DNA of 64,000 nt, taken from Neoscytalidium dimidiatum (lineage: Eukaryota > Ascomycota > Dothideomycetes > Botryosphaeriales > Botryosphaeriaceae). A program made the translations under genes and the position numbers. Every line of letters starts with the position of its first letter. Within the stretch, counting starts at the first letter, position 1. The notes below the pieces were generated by a model. That model made no database searches. It was given only the letters and a program-made list of their open reading frames with translations, and had not been told where the DNA came from. The DNA is taken from positions 2,356,001 through 2,420,000 of the forward strand of contig CM074700.1 in the NCBI GenBank assembly GCA_037367355.1, in the 5' to 3' direction. This document shows, in pieces, positions 47,711 through 58,800 of this stretch.

Positions 47711-49704
47711 TCAGTAAACATAATACCGGTCCCCGCCACTCCTTGACGTCTTGCGATTCAGCATGCGATAGTAGAGACGCAAGGTTAATCCTCCAGCTGC
47801 AACGAAGAACAGCAGCCCCGCATTCACATAATGCCCGGTCGGAAAACCTTTGGCTTTCTCATCGGCCTTGTAGATCCATACCCCTGCAATCTGACCTGGT
47901 GCTCCAAATGACACATTCAACGCGATTGCCAGGCCAGTTGCTGCGGTGTTGAACATGTTCGATGAAAGCCAGCCGAGGAGCGGGGGAATGCAGGAGAAGG
48001 CTCCGGAAGTCGCGACAATAAGGCAGCCGTAGCGTTGCTGTGGCGAATAAATCAGCATGCGAAGCTTTCATTGTACGTACGTGTAGGTGGTAATAAGGAT
48101 GGGTGAATATACCAAGTAGGCATGCGGGGGTAGGATCGCTGAAGCAAGGAAGCCTGCTGCGCCGATAGTCGCAAGGCAAGCCGAATGGACGGCGCGGCTG
48201 CAGATATGGTTAGTAAAGTTTCCCCCCCCTTCTCTCCCCTCAACTTTGTTTCGTCGAAGCGACTTACGCGTTGAAATGGTCCGCAGACCAAGCCACGGCC
48301 ACTGTGACCACATATGCAACCGCGTATGGCGGCACGGTCATGAGCTGGGCTTTCAGGCCCGCATAATTCAGGCCGGCCGTTATACTCGGTGTAAAGAGGC
48401 TCAGAGAGCTGTAAGGTGCGGAAATGCCAAAATAGAGTGCATAATGCAGATACAGCCGCCAATCCGTGAGCGTCTCTTTTGCGTCTTGCCAGGTCAAGCT
48501 CTTAGCATTACCTTTCGATCCATCCAGACGCAAACGATCAGCCGCCAGTGCCTTCTCCTCGCTGGAGAGCCAGCTTGCAGTTTCCGGGTAGTCGGGCAAA
48601 GCAAACCAGATGAAGATTGCCGAGGCGCATGACGGCAAACCCTCGAGGATGAAGAGCCACCTCCAAGCCGAAAGACCGGAAATTCCGTTCATGTGGCCCA
48701 CACCATATGCAATTGCACCACCAAATGCACCTGCTAGGGTGGCAGAGGCGATCATGATTCCGACACGGAGACTGCGCTCTTCACTACGATACCAGAACGC
48801 TGCCGCGAATCAGTCGCTTGGTGCTTCAGTCATACATCCAGGGGCGAATTGTACTTACTGTAGTAATAGATGAGACCAGGGAAGAGGCCTGTACAATGCG
48901 TAAGCAAGGATACGCTCGCACTGAGATCGTAAGGTTTGTCGGAGCCCTACCCGCTTCAAACACTCCCTACCCCGACTTATCAGCGCCACATTACTACAAT
49001 GGAAATCTCCTTTAGACTCACGAGCATGAACCGGACCGCAGTGACCGTTGCGAAATTATGAGATCCTCCGAGGCCAATGGTAATGGCGCCCCAGGAGAGC
49101 ATGAGAAAGGCTATCCACCTCGAGGGTTTTACCCGTTTCAGCAAGTAATTCGACGGCACTTCGAAAAGACTACCCAATCACGTCAGCCCAAACCCGAGAA
49201 TTTTCGTGGCCGTCGGCTCAGGATGGCCCGAGGGTCATGGCTTACGTGTATGAAATCAGAAACACCATCAGGGCTATTGTATACTGATAGTTTGTCATGC
49301 TTGTCTCTGTCAACAAATCATTACCCTGATCCGCATTCAACACCTTGGCGTTGCCGATGTTCGACCTAGTCTAACATTAGAGAGATTGATGCTGCAAGTG
49401 GCCGACCTCACCTATCGAGATAACACAATAGATAACACAAGCTAGTGAGCGGCATGATGCGGATGTCCTGCCGCCATAGCAAAGCTTTGTCCGCGGCTGA
49501 ATTGTGCTGGTTGTAGTCGGCGTGGACTGCCTCGTTCTACTCCCCGTCAGAACCTTTCGTTGCCAAGGCGCTTTGTCAGAACATATCCACCTGTTGTTCC
49601 TTCCCAGACTCAATGTCGTCCACCAAGACGGGATTTCCCGCTTTGGAGTCTTCCTGGATAACCGGATTGCTGCCGAGCGGAGTCGTCTTCTCCATATCTG
49701 CCAT
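47711..49704 (-). CDS. MFS transporter, allantoate permease (Dal5/ACS) type, with questionable exon 1
   Basis: Eight exons are read: 49704-49412, 49365-49246, 49169-49022, 48966-48951, 48888-48859, 48799-48268, 48197-48113 and 48037-47711. They join in frame from the L-D-R-S-N-I-G-N-A-K-V signature of the anion:cation symporter (ACS/Dal5) family through F-E-V-P-S-N, the second-helix R-F-M-L-G-V-F-E-A-G-L-F-P-G and the central F-A-L-P-D-Y-P-E-T-A to the C-terminus. About 12 membrane helices are expected. Substrates of this family include allantoate, nicotinate, pantothenate and phenolic or organic anions; the substrate here is unknown. Exon 1 contains two in-frame stops (TGA 49578-49576, TAG 49539-49537). 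A 54-nt intron (49590-49537, donor GTGGAT, branch CTGAC, acceptor GTAG) would remove both and give 498 residues; otherwise the gene is disrupted. Exons 4 and 5 are only 16 and 30 nt. Confidence 0.8.
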
Positions 49705-52461
49705 TCCACTGAAGCTTTGACGGGTGCAGGGAAGGTGGGCGCCGTGACCTTGGAGGCGGGCAAACGTGGCACGTCGAGGGAAACTTAGGGTTTAAGGTTG
49801 ATTCCCTTCATGTTAGCTGGAGAGGAGGGGTGCAACACATGGCTCTCCAGACCGGGACGTTTCCGCACTCAGCTCCACACACTAGATTGCATTCTGGCAT
49901 TCCACGCCGCGCATTCGCATTCCTCCTAACCGATTGCTGGATCATTGCCCCGAGGAGGTACGCCGACAGGCAACACAGAGGACGATCATTTGCTCGCTAA
50001 GCCCCGATGCTACACAAGGGACCCGCTTCTCCCCCTCAGCAGTGGCCAGTAATTGCCGAGCGCGGGGAAGGCGCTGTGGGGAAGACATTTCTCCTACGCT
50101 CACATCTACGACAGCGTGGCACCGACTTTTGCCCATGACCTTAACTGAGACCTCAACAAATAATGCACTCACCGCAGCTCCCAACGTAATTCTATTCCCA
50201 ATTTTGCCCCCTTCAGAGGCATCTAGACGTTTGGACCGAAGGAAGCTCGGTACAGCATGCTTCGAGGTCAGTTGCATTACTGCCGGTCGTGCACCCTAGC
50301 ACAGGATATGATTTGCCCTTATCTGCGGTGAGCTGGCGCAGCAACTTTTAGCCCACCTTCATTTATTGCAGCTGACCATTCGCGTAGCTGCATGAGTGAG
50401 GTCGGACAGACTATTGGTCCCGAGTATTACAGAACCGCATCTCGAACTGCTGCTGTCGAGGGACATTCTTCCGCTCACATTAAGGGAACAGCACCTCCTG
50501 TTTGGCCTATCCCTTGCTTCGTCGTTGGTGTCCGCTCTTGAGCCTCACGCTCTTCTCGTTGGATGGTCTATAGGCAACCGAGCTGCATCGCACGATCTAG
50601 TACCACACCGATAGCTATGTCCGCCGACAACATGCTTCGCCTTTTTCCGGTGCCCTTTGAACAGACGAGGACGGGTTTGGAGCCCATTCGCTCGATGCTC
50701 TGCAGGTCGTCTTGCTCCCCCCGAGTTTCCGGTGCCCGTTGGGTTCGCCAACGGTGGAAGTTTTGGTAGAAGGGATTGACATGTGGAAAAGTAACGGCGA
50801 CCTGCAAGGCCCACTGCCGCAAGATAGACGTCTGGTGGGTCGGAGTCGAGACTTGCTGTGGATCAGCGATGGGCCGCTGCGTCAAAGTACCTTGTAAACG
50901 GGTGTTTTGTGTGCAGGGCGGCAGAGGGGTGGCGACAGGTTTCCACCTCACAGAAGACCGTTTTGAAGCCTCAGAGCGGGAAGTCGGAGCTCGACAACGA
51001 TGTGGTGGGTAGATCCAGGTCAACAGGCCAAGTGGGCCTGACCGCCGGTTTGTTTCTGCCCAGGGACCAGCGTGCTGGGAAGGGCGCGCAAGCCAAGTTA
51101 TCGCATGAAGACGGACCAAAACCAGGACATCCATTTCCACGTGCCTGTTTCTTTCCCGGCGCAGGTGGCAGCCTCTTGTCGATCGGCAGGCCCTTGTCTG
51201 GAGCCCTGATGGCTATCGTCTGATCACGGCTGGGGTACAGCGGGACGCGGTGTCGAAAGGGTCCAGATTCGAAACCTTGAACAAGGTTTCTGGACCCTGT
51301 GAAGCTGCGGGCGTGGTACTCGGCTTAAGGTTGCTGCAATATTGCTGCGCCCGACCAGGCGCCCACAGGGTCCAAGAGCCCTGGAGCTTAGGATGGGCTT
51401 CCCGCAGGCTTAGCATTGCGCCGACGGAGTCAGGCACGTGGCAAGGCCAATCATGGGCGGAGCAAAGGGTAGGCGATAGATGAAGCAGCCTGTAGCCTGT
51501 ACAATAGCCTGTAGCGGCTTGCACGCTCTAGGCATGCGCGTTGTGGGCGTGCTGGAGCTTCGAGACGCTGGCATCTGGGACCATGTACCTCTGACGTAGA
51601 CAGCGGCGCCCACCCATGTTGCCGCGCCGCAGCTGTGTAGAAACTCACGGAATAACCTCCCGCCACGCATCCATCCATCCTGTTTCCGCCGGCGCCCGTT
51701 TCTGCACACTCCCCTCGCAGCTTCCAAGAAGTCCGGGATCAGGCTGCTAATACTTCCCGTGCGGGACCTCTTCGGCAGACCCCACAATTCGTGGAGGCTC
51801 CGCGTCAGGTATGGAGTGCCTCCAATCTGCGCTCTTGCATCATTGCTCAATCCTTCCTGAACTTTCCAAACAAACATGGGATCTTCAGGCGCCTGCCGCC
51901 CGCTCATGCCTCGTGCCTCGTGCCTCGTGTGCCTTGCGTCTTGAGCTGTCCCGTGCCCTTCATCCGCCCATTTCTCGCCGGCTTCCTCAAACCCCGCCCG
52001 CAGAGGCCGGAATCTATTAGGATCTACCCGGAATTCGCTCAGAGCAGCGGGGATCGAGCTTCCCCCGTTCCAAATCTGCAGTTGTTCCGCGGAATTTTAC
52101 ACTTTCCCACCCGATAACGGGCAAGCGGTACACGGTCGAAACCTACGTGTGCAGCATACAGGGTGAGCCTGATGACTCGCTCTAACTCGTACAGGCCACC
52201 CGTCTACGCCCGCTCCCGTGACTGGTCCGGACCCTGCTGCTGGCGGCGGGTGAATCCTCATGTAAAACAAACCAGGAAACGGTTCGGAAATAGGTGATGC
52301 GGGGTTCTACCCGCAGAATAATAAGTAGTCATCATGATCCGCCTGATTCCCTGAAACCGAACGCCAAGGGGTAAGCCAAAACATACAGGACTGCAGGGAG
52401 CCTTGCATTAATTGCTGGCCCGCCTTGGAGAACCTTAACCTAATATCATTCGTTGCACAAG
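49705..52461. other. Intergenic region between MFS and tannase genes
   Basis: About 2.8 kb that forms the divergent upstream region of the MFS transporter (minus) and the tannase (plus). Frames of 90-190 codons occur on both strands but show no motif. A bulged 16-bp inverted repeat lies at 51259-51297. CTCGTGCCTCGTGCCTCGTG short tandem words occur near 51910-51929. Confidence 0.5.
51259..51297. repeat. Bulged 16-bp inverted repeat
   Basis: GGGTCCAGA plus AACCTTG on the left pair exactly with CAAGGTT plus TCTGGACCC on the right, with a 5-nt insertion TTCGA on the left and a 2-nt centre. The inner part, GAAACCTTGAACAAGGTTTC, is itself a perfect palindrome-like repeat with a 2-nt centre. Confidence 0.9.
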
Positions 52462-54334
52462 ATGCATCAGTTCTCGTGGCCAGCCGCGAGCTTCTGGCCC
52501 TCCTGTTCCTCAGGCTCGCCGGGTTCCTCCGCTACCCTGAAATCCGCCACCACGGCCCTGCTCCTGTTCCTGCTGACACCGCTGCCACGGGTCCAGTCGA
52601 TCCCGCAGCTACTCCCAGATCCTCAAGATCGCTGCTCTGAGCTAAAGGTCAGACACCGGCGGGCCAATGGCCTCATTGTCACCAATGCCACCTTCTTTGA
52701 TGCATATGCCTTGAACGTATCGGGGATGCTCAACGCGCATCCGTTCTGTCGGCTTGCTTCCCGGTTGGCGTATGGCACTAATGATTCTCTCAACTTCGAG
52801 GTCTGGTTGCCGAATGACGCGGAATACAATGGAAGATATCTGGCTGTCGGTGAGTGTCAGTGGATCATGCGGTAGCAAGAAGAACCGGTTGAACCCGCAT
52901 ATGCAAGAGACGAAGAACGCCTAATTGCTGAATTCTGTAGGAAACGGAGGCATGGCCGGCACAATTGACAACGCAACCATGATGGAATACTTGAACGAGG
53001 GTTTTTCGGTTGCGGGTGGAGATTCTGGTCATCTGGCTTCCGAAAATAACAACGGGGAGGGCTCACCGAACACTTACTTGCCTTACCTTCATGATCGAGA
53101 TCAAGTCCTTGCCTGGATACGCGACTCAATTGCACTCTTTACCCCGCCGGCCAAGGACTTTGTGAAGACTTACTATGCACGAGAGGCGGCATACAGTTAC
53201 TACTACGGTTGCTCGACCGGCGGGGCACAAGGCTATGCGTTGTCCCAGTTGCATCCCGGCCTGTTCGATGGGATCTACGCCGGATGTCCTGGCTTCTGGT
53301 ACTCACACCTTGCACTGTCGTTTTTGTGGAACGGACAGCAGACTCAGGTCGGTTCTCCCAACCTCCGAGAAGAGTAATGCGATCTCTGATTACCGTAGGG
53401 CGATGCAAATATGAGTCAATCGCTGCTCGACACAATTACATCGGCAGTACTGGACCAATGCGATGAGCTCGATGGCGTAGCTGACCGACTTGTGGAGAAT
53501 CCATTGGCGTGCAACTTCAGCATCGATGCACTCTCGTGTGATGCAAATGCTTCGAATGCCAGTGCTTGCCTGACTGCTGCTCAGCTGAATGCTGCCAAAG
53601 CAATCTACGCAGGACCTAGCGACGTCCGGGACGGTTCTGCTGTCTATCCAGGCTTCACCTTGGGGTCCGAGACCGAATGGGCGCAAGGGCAGGAGGGGTC
53701 GCTGGCGAACGCGTTTTCCATTCCTATCCTTCAAAACCTTGTCTACGATAATTTGAGCTATGATTCGACTACCTTTGATTGGGGCTCGAACATAGACGAT
53801 GTAGATGACCAAGCCGGCGTGCTAATCGATGAGACCAGTACGAACTTGACCGCCTTTCGCGAAATGCGTGGCAAGATGTTGGTTACCCAAGGTAGGTACT
53901 TCTCCAGCATCTAAAGTAAACCTGTCTGAGAGGGGTTTAGGTTGGGCGGATCCGTACAATGCGGCTACACTGCCGATCGAGTACCAAACGCGACTCCAAC
54001 GCTTCTTCGGAGGAGACGTTTCCGATTTCTTCAACGTCTTCATGGTTCCAGGTAAGATATCTTTCTCTCATTGCGTCAAAGGAAGAGTGCTGATACGGGC
54101 GTTGTAGGCGGGGGCCATTGTGGTGGGGCGTCAAGTTACCCATCCGTACCTGCCAAGCACCACGTCATTGAGGCGTTGCAGGCATGGGTGGAGTTGGGAA
54201 TTAAGCCGGACTATGTCTTCAGTGACTCCCCGGAAAATGAGAGTGAGAGAACGCGGATACTTTGTCCATGGCCAAAGACGGCGAGGTATCTTTCGGGAGA
54301 CGTGAATTCTGCAGCTTCATACATATGCGCATGA
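52462..54334 (+). CDS. Secreted tannase/feruloyl esterase family hydrolase
   Basis: Five exons (52462-52849, 52941-53347, 53399-53891, 53941-54051, 54108-54334) join to about 541 residues. The N-terminus has a hydrophobic stretch T-T-A-L-L-L-F-L-L-T-P-L after about 30 polar residues, consistent with a late signal peptide or anchor. The family's catalytic set is complete: nucleophile Ser in G-C-S-T-G-G (about residue 220), Asp in G-W-A-D-P (about 432), and His in G-G-G-H-C-G-G (about 470). The Cys next to the Ser and the Cys next to the His form the CS-D-HC pair typical of this family, whose disulfide brings the triad together. Members cleave ester bonds in tannins or feruloylated plant cell walls. 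Several N-x-S/T sites suit an extracellular enzyme. Which ester it uses cannot be told. The introns are 49-91 nt. Confidence 0.92.
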
Positions 54335-54743
54335 GAATAGTCGCTACAAGATCACGTACAGAACTTTTACAATGAAGCGACTGATTGTAGGAAAACTATA
54401 TATCTAATGGGCGAACGCCATCACCACAAAAATTTGATCTGATTAGATAGATTGTGCATCATTTGCACGGCGGCCACTTACTCAAGGGAGGCGCTGCTTA
54501 GCCATTGCAATTACTTCAGCCAGCGACTGATCCGTCCGTGGCTATATAGTTTGCGGATTGGAGACTGCAAGACCATAATTGAGTCGACGAAGGTTTGAGC
54601 AGATGATGATGTCTGTAGCGGACCGGTGGAAGTATTCGAGTGATCACGTGATGCCAAGCATTAGCGACCGAAGAACCTCAAGCAAGAGCTTCACCCAGCG
54701 CTTCTGCCATCATCAACGCACCGCCAACCCAGCTGTCGTCGCC
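54335..54743. other. Intergenic region, ATP synthase delta promoter
   Basis: About 400 nt between the tannase stop and the ATP synthase delta start, AT-rich at first. It carries the ATCACGTGAT palindrome described separately. Confidence 0.6.
54643..54652. promoter_or_regulatory. ATCACGTGAT palindrome (CACGTG-type bHLH site)
   Basis: A perfect 10-bp palindrome with a CACGTG core and TCACGTGA flank lies 91 nt upstream of the ATP synthase delta ATG. RTCACRTG is the known recognition sequence of Cbf1-type bHLH factors in fungi. Position and perfect symmetry suggest a functional site; this is inference. Confidence 0.5.
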
Positions 54744-55523
54744 ATGAACTCCTTCCGCGTTGCCAGAACGGCTCTCCGCGCCGCTCGTCCGGCTGCTTTC
54801 CGCGCTCCCGTTGCCCAGCGCCGCAGCTACGCTGAGGCTGCCTCCGACAAGATCAAGCTGTCCCTTGCCCTGCCTCACCAGGTGCGTCCACACCAATTGC
54901 GCCATGCGGACGCGTTATATCGCATGGCCCCGTGATGTTCCGCCTGTAGAGTGCTGACCCGCTGTGTACTAGACTATCTTCAAGTCCTCGGAGGTGTACG
55001 TAGCCCACCAGTAACCCGCATCCGATCCATCCATTAGCGCGCACTAATCATTGAGAGCCCGCCCGACGCATATCCCCACCCGCCATGCATCACGAGTATA
55101 GTGTACTGATGTCTGGGGGTATATAGGGTTCAGGTCAATCTTCCCGCCGAGACCGGAGATATGGGTGTTCTTGCCAACCACGTTCCCAGTATCGAGCAGC
55201 TCAAGCCCGGTTTGATCGAGGTCATTGAGGAGCAGGGCGGTAGCAAACAATGGTTTGTTTCCGGTGGCTTTGCCGTTGTTCAGCCTGGTAGCCAACTTTC
55301 CGTCAACGCGGTTGAGGCCTACCCTCTTGAGGACTTCAGCGCCGAGAACGTTCGCAACCAGATTGCCGAGGCTCAGAAGGTTGCGAGCGGCGGTGGCTCT
55401 GAGGTTGACGTTGCAGAAGCCAAGATCGAGCTGGAGGTAAGTTTCCTCGCATATATGCATGCGGCGAAGAATTGCTGATGCCTTGCACAGGTTCTCGAGA
55501 GTCTTCAGGCTGTCCTGAAATAA
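54744..55523 (+). CDS. atp16: Mitochondrial F1-ATP synthase delta subunit
   Basis: Four exons (54744-54881, 54973-54995, 55127-55436, 55491-55523) join to about 167 residues, the normal length. Residues 1-27 are Arg/Ala/Ser-rich without acids, a mitochondrial presequence ending near Q-R-R-S-Y-A. The mature part starts K-I-K-L-S-L-A-L-P-H-Q and continues V-N-L-P-A-E-T-G-D-M-G-V-L-A-N-H-V-P-S-I-E-Q-L-K-P-G, the diagnostic beta-sandwich of the delta (bacterial epsilon) subunit. It sits on the central stalk of F1 and couples rotation to catalysis. The second exon is only 23 nt and codes the T-I-F-K-S-S-E segment; without it the fold would be broken. The intron positions (phases 0, 2, 0) are consistent with one another and the whole sequence is in frame. 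Confidence 0.95.
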
Positions 55524-55876
55524 GTGTTTGCATAGTTACCGTCGGGAGCGGGAGCAGCTGTGTATAGTAAGCGTGCAGCTTCAATTACTCTTTCCTAGAG
55601 AGCAGCACTCGAGAATTCACTCAATTGCGCTTGATATGCCGGTCTCGCTCTGAGCAGCGTCGCTCCTTCCATGCCATTGATGTCTAACTCGCGGTCGCTC
55701 ACTAAAATATCAGATCCGACAGACTCCACGAGGCCATACTCATCCTTCTATACCTAACTTTATCATACAGCATATACCATATTGCAGGGGCTCCGGCGAC
55801 TACCAGTCTTTGCAAACATCCCAATCCTGTTCGCTGGCGGTGTCATCCTTATCCTTTCATCCGTTCCCCACTGGAC

Positions 55877-58800
55877 ATGCCACATCATAGCACCTTCAGA
55901 TCACACGCTTTTTGCAGGCCACGCTTCGTCGATGGACAGGGGGATGACATCATGGAAGAGGGGCCTGCGTGGAAAGGCACCGTCGCATCTCGCATTCGCT
56001 CGCTGAATGACATGAACAATGCTGCAAGGACATTTCAGACCGCACCTATACGTGAGCCGCAGGAGGGAGTCGCATCATCATATCCCTCCAAGTATGTATC
56101 GAAACGGGTGCCAACGAGGAGACGGTCTAAAGACAGCCCAGAAAGCCGCGGAGTACCGGAACGTACGAACTGTTTTGTTCGGCGTAGTCCTTCGAAAGTA
56201 CCGGATTTGCCGTTGAAGCCCAGTCTGCCGGAACGGATCTCACATTCTACTGTTCCTGTTCGATCCCCAATGCCAACTGTTGTCATCCAACGCCCTACTT
56301 TCTTCGGAGAGCGCACTGCAGCGGTGCGCCCGCCTGCAATGCTTAGTATCCCCATTGCAGGCCAAGATATTGATTCGCGTCAAGGTTTCGGCCGGCAACA
56401 AATTGCAAATTACTTCCGGGGAGCGGGGCCGGCGAATTCTATGCCAGATGTTGGAAGTGGTGATCATCGAGCTCCAAGCCCAAGTTATGCGTACACTCCT
56501 GCGAGACGTTTTGAGGAGCTGGGTTCAGAGAGCAAGGCCATTGCCAGCACGCTGGAGCGAGACGCAAGAGGAGCTGTCGTAGCGGTTGGCCAGAAGCAGA
56601 GAATGCAGTTCGAAGCGACCAGCAACTCCCAGCCCGGGGTCCACACAAAGGGGAACCTGACGCCCGATCTACCTGAAGCAGTACGAGATGCAAGACACTA
56701 TCTCACGAATCCGAACGCTTCGCTACCAACCCTTGTCCAGCCAACAAGCCCCAGCATTGGCATCGGCCCTCGAACCATCACTTCCGGGCGGGCTGGAAGG
56801 GTTCGCTCTGTGTCACCAGACGAGACGGGCCGAGCTAAAGCTGACAGGGTCCCAAGAAGTCACGTTCGCTTGGAGGGGATTGAGTCAATGATTCAGGACA
56901 TCGAGACCACTTCCACAAGCATTGAAGCGACCGCGCGTGAAATAAGAATCGCAGCTCATCGCATCGGCCTATTATCTTCCCCGTCAGCGATCCACAGTAT
57001 TGAACCACGATCTACGGGCTGCAGGGCGTCTAGGGTTGAGCCGCACTCACATGCCAAGCTGCAGGGACAACCCCTCCTTGCCCAGACCTCTTCCGTTGCG
57101 GCCCGCATGCGGAGAGAGACCTCAGACCATATGCTTGCTGCGGATATCCATGGAACAAGCCCCACTCCTGAATGGATCGATTCAATTGATACTCTACTAG
57201 CTGAGCAAGATGGCATCCTCGATAATGTGATCGCAGAGCTTCAGGCCTGCGGACAGAGACTTCAAAGGATTCGAAGCTTGTCGCAACAATTCGGGCCCCT
57301 GTCCGGAGCGGGCTCCTCAATGGTTGGATCAAGAGAGTCTGGATCTAATACCGCGTCAGTCCTTCTCACGCCAGATTTGCGTGCCGTGCCTCGTACTTCA
57401 CCTGTCAATGACCCACCAGCTTTGCATAGAAGGCGCACAAGCTCAATTCCTGGCTTGCCCCAATTTGTGGATGATGCTGGGGAAGACTTCGGTCTGAATC
57501 TAAAGCAAACGGAGGATCAAAAGCTTAAAGAGATGAAGCAGGACCTACACAGACATGATGAGGTCCAAGAATCGGATGCTACCACGGCTAAGGCGAAGCC
57601 ACTTTCACCAACCGAGCTACAAAAATTAGTATCGAAATCAAATGCACTATCACCAAAAATCGCCCTTACGGGACCTCTGTTCTCGGCTACTGGTTCAACG
57701 CCGTATCTGAGCACTCGATACTTCAACGGAGACGTAAGACAGCCAAGCTTTCTTGGTACCGGAAAAGCTGTCACTGGCAAGACATCTACACCTACACCTA
57801 CACCTCCGCCGTCACCGCCAGTCATTCGACAAGACAGGGCGATAAGACCACCGCGAACTCGCCTGAATACAACTCTCCCCATACCTGCAACACCTCCTAG
57901 TCTGAACGCCGATGTGTGTTGCAGGTCGGCCCAAGGGAAGAGTCCCACTCCAAGCTCGCCACTCCCCGGATTTTCGTCCCGGCCTTCAGCTACGCGACGC
58001 CATCATTCCCGCCAGCCTTCTTCGTACTTTTCAGCAAAGCGGGGGATCACTTCCCCCCTAACCCCTGCCGAATCTACCGTGTCATGGCTGAATTCTCTCC
58101 AGCCAAGTCCAGAGGTCTACTTCCCCTACCAACATCTCGAGGTACCAAAGGATACACAGACCAAGTCGTTTCCGTACCAGGATATTAAACAGGGAGACTA
58201 CTGCCCTGTCTTCCCAACTCAACGTGACGATCCTAAAGGCCCTATTGTGAAAGCGCCTGACACTCCACCGCCACCTCCGCCATTGTTTTCAATGAAGCCC
58301 GGTGTAAAACTAGGACCAACTCCAGGAGAATCTGTCTCACCGGCAGTCTCACCTCGCTCGCTGCTCACTCCCGTGAGGGGCACAGTTGAGTACAATACCT
58401 TCTCGACGGACCTGAATGGGACTTTTGCGGGTGAGGCTCTTGAACGCAAGAATAAACGACTCTTCAGCTTGTCAGCGACGACGTCTCTACCAATATCCAT
58501 ATCTCAGCAGCACGTCGTCTCGAAAGGAATTCCCAGTGAGAATTGTACCGATTCATCCGCAATGGCGAGCCCGCTTTCCGGCCGCAAAGAGACCGAATCC
58601 TCACTGATTGGGCGTAAGGACCTTCCTACTCCAAGCAATTCTTGCGGGTCTCCAACTTTGTCGGAAAAGCAATTGACGAAGCCGCGGCGCCCAAAGTCAC
58701 CACCTCGTAGGACTGCCCAAACCACGCCATCTACAAACTCATTCTTATCCACCTCAACATCTTCTTCCTCACGTGAAGCCCCACCTTCTCCACTATCATT

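Noticed and set aside
47196..47717. 173-codon plus-strand frame at the MFS 3' end
   Set aside because: It runs through the MFS stop region, is Arg/Lys-rich without a motif, and the minus-strand reading of the same DNA is more protein-like.
47711..54334. Secondary-metabolite gene cluster
   Set aside because: No PKS, NRPS, terpene synthase, P450 or pathway regulator is present anywhere in the window.
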